Of a DNA stretch of 64,000 bases, positions 58,670-64,000 are shown in pieces (the stretch's first letter is position 1; each line of letters opens with the position of its first letter). A program made the position numbers and the translations under genes. The stretch spans positions 123,556,569 to 123,620,568 of the forward strand of contig CM055266.1 of NCBI GenBank assembly GCA_029237695.1, read 5' to 3'. Below the pieces are notes generated by a model. That model saw only the letters and a program-made list of their open reading frames with translations. It ran no database searches and was not told where the DNA came from. This DNA comes from Conchocele bisecta (Eukaryota > Mollusca > Bivalvia > Lucinida > Thyasiridae).

Positions 58670-59764
58670 GGATTTAGGCAAATGTGGTGTGTTCAATCCG
58701 GCTGACAGCCTGATTGAACTGGTTTAATGTGGGTAGGGTTGGAATACCCATAGGTAGGGAGTTCCAGATGGCTACAGTGTATGGGAAGAAGGAGTACTTA
58801 TAGTAGTCTGTGTTGGCTGAGATAATTCTGTATTGGAGTGGATGTGAGTGTCGTAATGGTCTGGTGTTTTGCGTTAAGTAGTGTTCTGCTGGGATGGCCA
58901 CAAGATCATTGGTGATCTTGTATAGCATGGATAGCCTGGTATCTATCCGTCTTAATTACAAGCCTTTGTAAAGTATTTGTTACGCTGGATGTGCGCTGGT
59001 ATGTACGAGTTGCCCAGCGAGCGGCTCTGCGCTGGACAATTTCGAGTTGATAGAGTTTTGTGTGTGGGGGGACCAAACTGAGGAGCAGTACGTACTCTAG
59101 TTGTGGTCGTACCAGGGTTTTGTATGCTGTAGACTTAAGTTGTTTTGTTTGCCTGCTTTGAAATCCTGTCTATATGTGTTTTCCAGGACATGTCTGATGT
59201 GATGTCTACCCCTAGGTATTTCGCTGAGGGGACAGATTCTAGTGTAGTGTTGTGTAGATTGTATGTTGTGGGAATATGGTGTCTTGACTTTGTGATGTGA
59301 ATGACTTGGCATTTTGAAAGGTTAGTGAGGTCGTCTTGCAGGGCTTTTGATTGATCTTCAGTGTCTAATGTGATGTATAGGGCTGTGTCATCTGCAAAAA
59401 GGCGAACTGTGGAGTGTACATTTTCGGGCAAGTCGTTAATGTATGCTAGGAATAGTATTGGTCCAAGAACAGACCCCTGTGGGACGCCAGACGAGACTGG
59501 TATGGCACAAGATGTCTTTCCATTTACAACTACTGATTGAGAGCGATTGTCCAGAAATGATTTTATCCATTTTAATACGTTTCCCCTGATTCCATAGTTA
59601 TGTAATTTAAATAAGAGTTTTTCGTGACTGACTTTATCGAAAGTTTTGATAAAATCTAAAAGAATCAGGTCTACTTGTTTTTTATTGTGTACAGATTTCA
59701 GTAGGTCATGAGTGAGCATCAGTAGTTGTGATGGAGAAAAATATTCCACATCGCCCTTGGTCAT
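58670..59764 (-). pseudogene. 5'-truncated LINE (reverse transcriptase to 3' end)
   Basis: The - strand ORF 59764-59135 holds DLILLDFIKTFDKVSHEKLL, SSGVPQGSVLGPILFLAYIN and the catalytic FADDTALY. A deletion after LTNLSK removes the expected following segment. After a frameshift near 59140, 'LVRPQLEY' and VQRRAARWATRTYQ follow. The C-terminal frame 58928-58674 reads FPYTVAIWNSLPMGIPTLPT. It is better preserved than the LINE at 33240-39112 and of a different subfamily, Jockey/CR1-like. Confidence 0.85.
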
Positions 59765-60190
59765 GTAAGGTTTTAATCTAAATTGTTAGAATACCTTCAA
59801 AATGTTGTATTTCAGCTATTCCCACTTTTGTCCACTCATAAACATCATTATTGAAAAAGATTTACAAAGCATGGTTCTGTCAGTCTGTGTCACTGGATTA
59901 TTTAGCCATTTTGAGCAGTCAAGGTCATGTAAACACAGACTGGTAGCTGTCAAATTTCCAGAATAGAGCTCATTATACTGGGAGGTCTTATATGAAAAAC
60001 AATAAAAAACTAACACAGATGTAGATATAAACTCTGTGTTTTTAATATGATTTATTGTTCTGTTGATTATAAAAATGCTCAGAATAATATTCTAAAGTTT
60101 GTAAATTGTTATTATCGTGTTGTTGGTATAAATCCTTCCTGTAATGTGCACCATAATGAATATGGTAAAATAGCATGTACCACAAATGAA

Positions 60191-61074
60191 GTGGGTGGCA
60201 GGTGGGAGCACGCGATGGGTAATTTAACGATCAGGGTTCATCCTTACCGCAATCAAGCCCCGTGCAGGCACCGGGGCGGGATCAACTGATCCTGAGAATA
60301 GTGCTGCAGTAGCCATTGCTTGTCGTAAAAGGCGACTAAACTGACTTAACGATTGGGTTCATACTTTCCGGAACCCACTATACCGGATTTGGCCCTCATG
60401 TACATTTTTGGCTTTCTTGTATGTGAGAGTTGAGTCGGGCTATGCCCCATATATAAAAGTATGATTAGCGCTAATCCTATTACTTTTAGGGGATGGGATA
60501 AATGATGCTGGTGTGGCGAGGGCCTGGCACCAGATCAGGTTGTTCTAATTTCAGGACTGAATATATATTTTGATTGTAAATATTGAGTTCTGAAGTTGGG
60601 ATTTACCCCCCTCGGACAGGTGGATACGGGACACGACCCCGTTGACCCGTCTGCGTGTAGACTCCCTGAGGCTTGTACCTCTATGTCAGAAAAGCGGACG
60701 TTAAACCCTATTCACTCACTCACTCACCTTACCGGAATCCCGACTGGAGACCTGGTTTGGCCCTCACATACGTCTTTGGCATTTTGTATGCGACAGTTGA
60801 ATCTGGTTATACCCCTTATGCGAGTATTACGATATTCGTAAGCCTATTTTAGGGGAAGGGGCCAAGTGACTTGGTGTGGTATGGACCTGGCACCAGGTCA
60901 GGTTATTCTAATTTCAGGGCTGAATATATTTGTTCTCGGATGTAAATATTCCGTTCTGATTTTGGGATTTCCCCCCCCCCCCCAATGCAGCAGGTTAAAA
61001 TGGGATCGAACCCGTTTGCCCGGCCTTACATGACCTTAGCTGTTGATAGGCCGTTAAACACTAATAAACAAACA
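60191..61074 (+). mobile_element. Composite SINE pair with one 12-bp target duplication
   Basis: ACCACAAATGAA flanks the whole block (60179-60190 and 61075-61086). The first unit runs 60191 to about 60720, ending 'gttaaaccctattcactcac'. The second runs from 'cttaccggaatcccgactgg' to 'aggccgttaaacactaataaac'. The single outer duplication suggests joint insertion as a dimer. The first unit also holds the 'tgcttgtcgtaaaaggcgac' block. Confidence 0.75.
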
Positions 61075-61255
61075 AAACCACAAATGAAAATTAAACGTGA
61101 TCTGAAAGCATCTTGCATTATGATTATTAGCCTTGTGATAATATTATTGTCATTTATGACTGGCAAATAAAATGGTGGAAAATTGTTTACTGTACACTCC
61201 TCTGATAATTTAGATAACCATGTTTTACTCTGACCCGATGGTTCGCCACACTACA

Positions 61256-61402
61256 GGATGAGAATAACCCAACAACAAAAATCCAGAGTCTAAGGTCACA
61301 GTCTATTTTCTACAAGCGCCTGGATGATACGTTAACAAAATGGACGACATGGAAACAAGCAGGGCTTTTAGATAAATCTGGTTTCACAACACTTTTACGA
61401 TA
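61256..61402 (+). CDS. Orphan exon-like ORF, last exon candidate
   Basis: I do not recognise this. After CACACTACAG the frame reads DENNPTTKIQSLRSQSIFYK, RLDDTLTKWTTWKQAGLLDK and SGFTTLLR, then TAA: 48 codons with no ATG. The composition is protein-like and no repeat copy is seen in the window. Upstream exons were not found; a short hydrophobic ORF (61084-61170, MKIKRDLKASCIMIISLVII) lies before it but lacks a donor. It could be a decayed exon or chance. Confidence 0.3.
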
Positions 61403-63034
61403 AGTTTATTGTTTTAAAAAGTTTTAAATAATTGTCTTTGTATGCTTATAGCTCTAGTAACTGGCCAACGAAGGCTTATTATCCAGAATCTAGGTATATC
61501 CACTGTATCATTTAATTTTTCCCGAAATGCATTATTTCATATAGAAGTAAGGACTACATATGTTTGATGATTAAAAGTATGCATAATTATTATGCGTGCT
61601 AGATAAGTATACTTTGCAATGTTGGTGAATCTGGATCTGGATCTACACACAAATTAGCAATTGAGAGGATTCAATAATTTCATTGGTTAAGCCACAGTTT
61701 TGGTTAAACCCCTTCACCCCTACGTAACTGAAATGGATGTTGATATGTTATCCAATCGTCACAAAATGATTTTCTGACCAATCCATTTATGAAAAGGGGG
61801 TGTCTTTGCTCTCAATAATATGAAAATTACTTGCAAAAAGTGCAGTTCCTGATGAGACGGCTTGTCACGAGCCGGCTCATCTGGATCTACACTGTTTGCC
61901 AATACCACTATTCAGGCATGTGGTGTTGAGTGGGTTAACCTATGGAAACTATTTGAATATTGCTACAATTATTGATCACTGGTTACTGTCTTGCTATGCC
62001 ACCGCAACGAAACGATAGTCTTTCTGTTTGTCCATCCGATTGTCAGTAGACAATTTTCCTTGCCCGGCGAACTACTTTTACAATTGTTGGCCAATTCTCT
62101 TCATACTCGGTAAACATCGTCAAGTGCAGGAGAGCATAACATAAAAGTTTTCACTGTCCCACCGATCCATCCGCAGTTATGCCCCTTTTTTCACTCTCAA
62201 ATTTGTTGGTTCTTGTCCGGCGAACTACTTCTACAGGTTTTGGCCGATTCTCTTCATACTCTCTTCATACTCGGTGTACATCCCAACTGTCAAGTGCAGG
62301 AGTACGCAACGTGAACATGTTCGCTATCCCACCAGCCATCCGCAGTTATGCACCTTTCCGATAATGAAAATGATTTTATCTCCAATCACTCACTCGATGA
62401 TTGCTGTTGTATTCATGAATGCTCAACAGCGGTGGCATTTTATTTTACAAACAATTTTCAAGTTAACCCTTAGACCGCTATCCTAATTTTTTGTCGTCTG
62501 CTGTTTTATTTTCCATTTTTATCATCAAAAACATGCTTTGACAGCACTTTTGAATAATTTACTACATGTTTTGACAGCACTTCAGAATCATTTCCAATGC
62601 ACTTCAGAATCATATCCATTGGAAATGATTCTTAAGTGCTTTCAAACCATGTTTTTATTGAGAAATAAGGCAAGATGTAAAAGCAGACGACAATTGTTGT
62701 GTGTAGCGGTCTTAGGGTTAATGTATAATATTCCATGAAAATGATTATTAAATAATATAAAAAATGAATGAATGTTTTATTTGGTATTTTTCTTCCATTT
62801 ACTACATGTAATATGAGGATGTCCATGAAAGAATCTGCATGATATATCACTGGTGTCACCTGTCTCCATGTAGTCCTGTTTATCCATCTTCAAAATGTGT
62901 TAAAGTTCAATAAATCCATGCTGGTGGTTGGTTAGGAAAATGCGCAAAGTAAATATCGATATCCCTGGTTTGACCCTCCGGTACATTTTTCGCTTCCTTG
63001 TTATTTCAGAGGTGAATCTGGTTATACGAATTAT

Positions 63035-63405
63035 AACAAGAGTTGTCAGAAGACAACGAAGCTCGCCTGTTGGCAGCCTTCATTCAAACTTGTCACAGTT
63101 GTATAAAAAACATGAATATTATATAGCTTGACCTTGGGATAAGGGGTGTGCGATAGACCTTGACATTGAGGTTAGTGGTGGAAGGTGGGTCGTGGATTTG
63201 ATATAGCATGATATAGCATATTAAGATGAATGCATGTATGAAATATCAATGCGCTCCCTGAAAAGAGAAGGAAATCAAAATTTAACCCAGCGTTACGTTT
63301 ATGAACACACTAAGTTGGTGATTTTCTACAGCATGATAGCTATTCACATGAGGAATGCATGTATAAATGTGCTAAGTTTGTGACCTTGGCCTTGGCGAAA
63401 GAGGT

Positions 63406-63436
<31 letters not shown>

Positions 63437-64000
63437 CGGTGGTCATGGATTTGCTGTAGCACAATAGAGTATCATCAGATGAATGCATGTATGAAATATG
63501 AAGGTGTTCCCTGTAAAGAAACAGAAGTTATAAAAAGACATTTACCCGAACGTTAAGTTTATGATGTTGATCTTGGGTAAAGGGGTGGGGTGGGTCATGG
63601 ATTTGCTGTAGCACAATAGAGGATCATCACATGAATGCATGTATGAAATATCAAAGCGTTAACAGTGTAAAGACACAGACATTACACAACATTTACCCCA
63701 ATGTAAAATTTATGAACATGCTAAGTTTTTGACCTTGGGGTAAGGGTTGGGTGGTGGGTTGTGGATTTGCTACAGCATGATAGAGGGTCATCTGAGGAAT
63801 GTCTGTATGAAATATCAAGGCGTTCCATCAAAGGAAACAGTTGTTATCAGACATTTACCCCAACGTTAAGTTTATGAATGTGTCAAGTTTGTGACCTTGG
63901 GGTAAGGGGTAGACGGTGGGTCATGGACTTGCTACAGCACGATAGAGTATCATCAGATGAATGCATGTATGAAATATCAAGGCGTTCCATAAAAGGAAAC
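63035..64000 (+). mobile_element. Pearl-like tandem array, continues past the window
   Basis: The left hairpin AGTTGTCAGAAGACAACGAA starts near 63040. Five units of about 165-175 bp follow, with 'catgaatgcatgtatgaaatat' and 'gtttgtgaccttgg'. A run of more than 30 G (63405-63438) interrupts it. Related to 1240-1985. Confidence 0.65.

Larger units (their letters stand above)
57771..63034. repeat. Segmental duplication, copy 2, with 3.2-kb insertion
   Basis: 57771-58300 and 61505-63034 match 25836-27788 in the same order. The family-H element is intact here (57801-58022), flanked by GGTGAAAA on both sides. About 58362-61504 is extra relative to copy 1 and breaks a family-B MITE. It holds the LINE, SINEs and the orphan ORF. 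Confidence 0.7.

Noticed and set aside
59817..59985. Open frame of about 52 codons after a TTTCAG-like acceptor next to the LINE
   Set aside because: It has no recognisable motif and the neighbouring sequence is AT-rich with stops; support was too weak to call an exon.
1..64000. CRISPR array or bacterial operon
   Set aside because: The tandem units are 90-300 bp long without short repeat-spacer structure, and genes have introns with GT/AG boundaries.

Overview
The window looks like nuclear DNA from an animal, most likely a bivalve mollusc. The genes are split by introns with GT/AG boundaries, the background is AT-rich, and most of the sequence is made of short mobile elements. Many of these have a layout described for bivalves (the 'pearl' type): a short hairpin, then a CCGT tetranucleotide tract, then a tandem core of about 150-190 bp. 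No bacterial operon, tRNA, rRNA or CRISPR array was seen.

Two protein genes can be read, both on the + strand. (1) 2850-22436 is the 3' two-thirds of a peroxisomal acyl-CoA oxidase (ACOX1-like). Nine exons (116, 170, 166, 191, 153, 106, 147, 207 and 69 bp) join in phase into about 441 codons ending in Ala-Arg-Leu, a PTS1-type peroxisomal signal. The 5' exons lie before the window. (2) 39446-52093 is a CLCC1-like multi-pass ER/nuclear-envelope protein (chloride channel CLIC-like 1). Six exons join in phase into 388 codons. The membrane half is clearly recognisable; the N-terminal exons are less certain, and a possible extra micro-exon lies at 42447.

Everything else is repeats and relics. Inside the ACOX1 introns are pearl-like arrays (3393-5370, 6500-6985, 7166-7870, 9273-9765), several palindromic MITE families whose ends lie within tens of bases of exons, and SINEs, one of which landed 6 bp from the last 3' splice site. 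Between the genes (22480-39440) are a segmental-duplication copy (25836-27788), a three-deep nest (SINE, then pearl-like element, then a 1.68-kb inverted-repeat element with a 10-bp target duplication and a GC-rich 87-codon ORF, 27928-30970), and a LINE on the - strand (39112-33240) split by three later insertions. The introns of the CLCC1-like gene hold a 1-kb TIR element, a 1.9-kb GC-rich inverted minisatellite (45890-47757) and a SINE/pearl nest (48107-49925). From 52094 to the end only SINEs, MITEs, a second LINE relic (58670-59764), the second duplication copy and one orphan exon-like ORF (61256-61402) were seen.

The points most worth following are: seven perfect AGGTCA direct repeats with 1-bp spacing in an intron of the acyl-CoA oxidase gene; an in-frame duplicated exon end with a second splice donor; the SINE that copied a polypyrimidine tract; and the apparently undescribed inverted-repeat element at 28336-30012. 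Names of repeat families are my own reading; no database search was possible.
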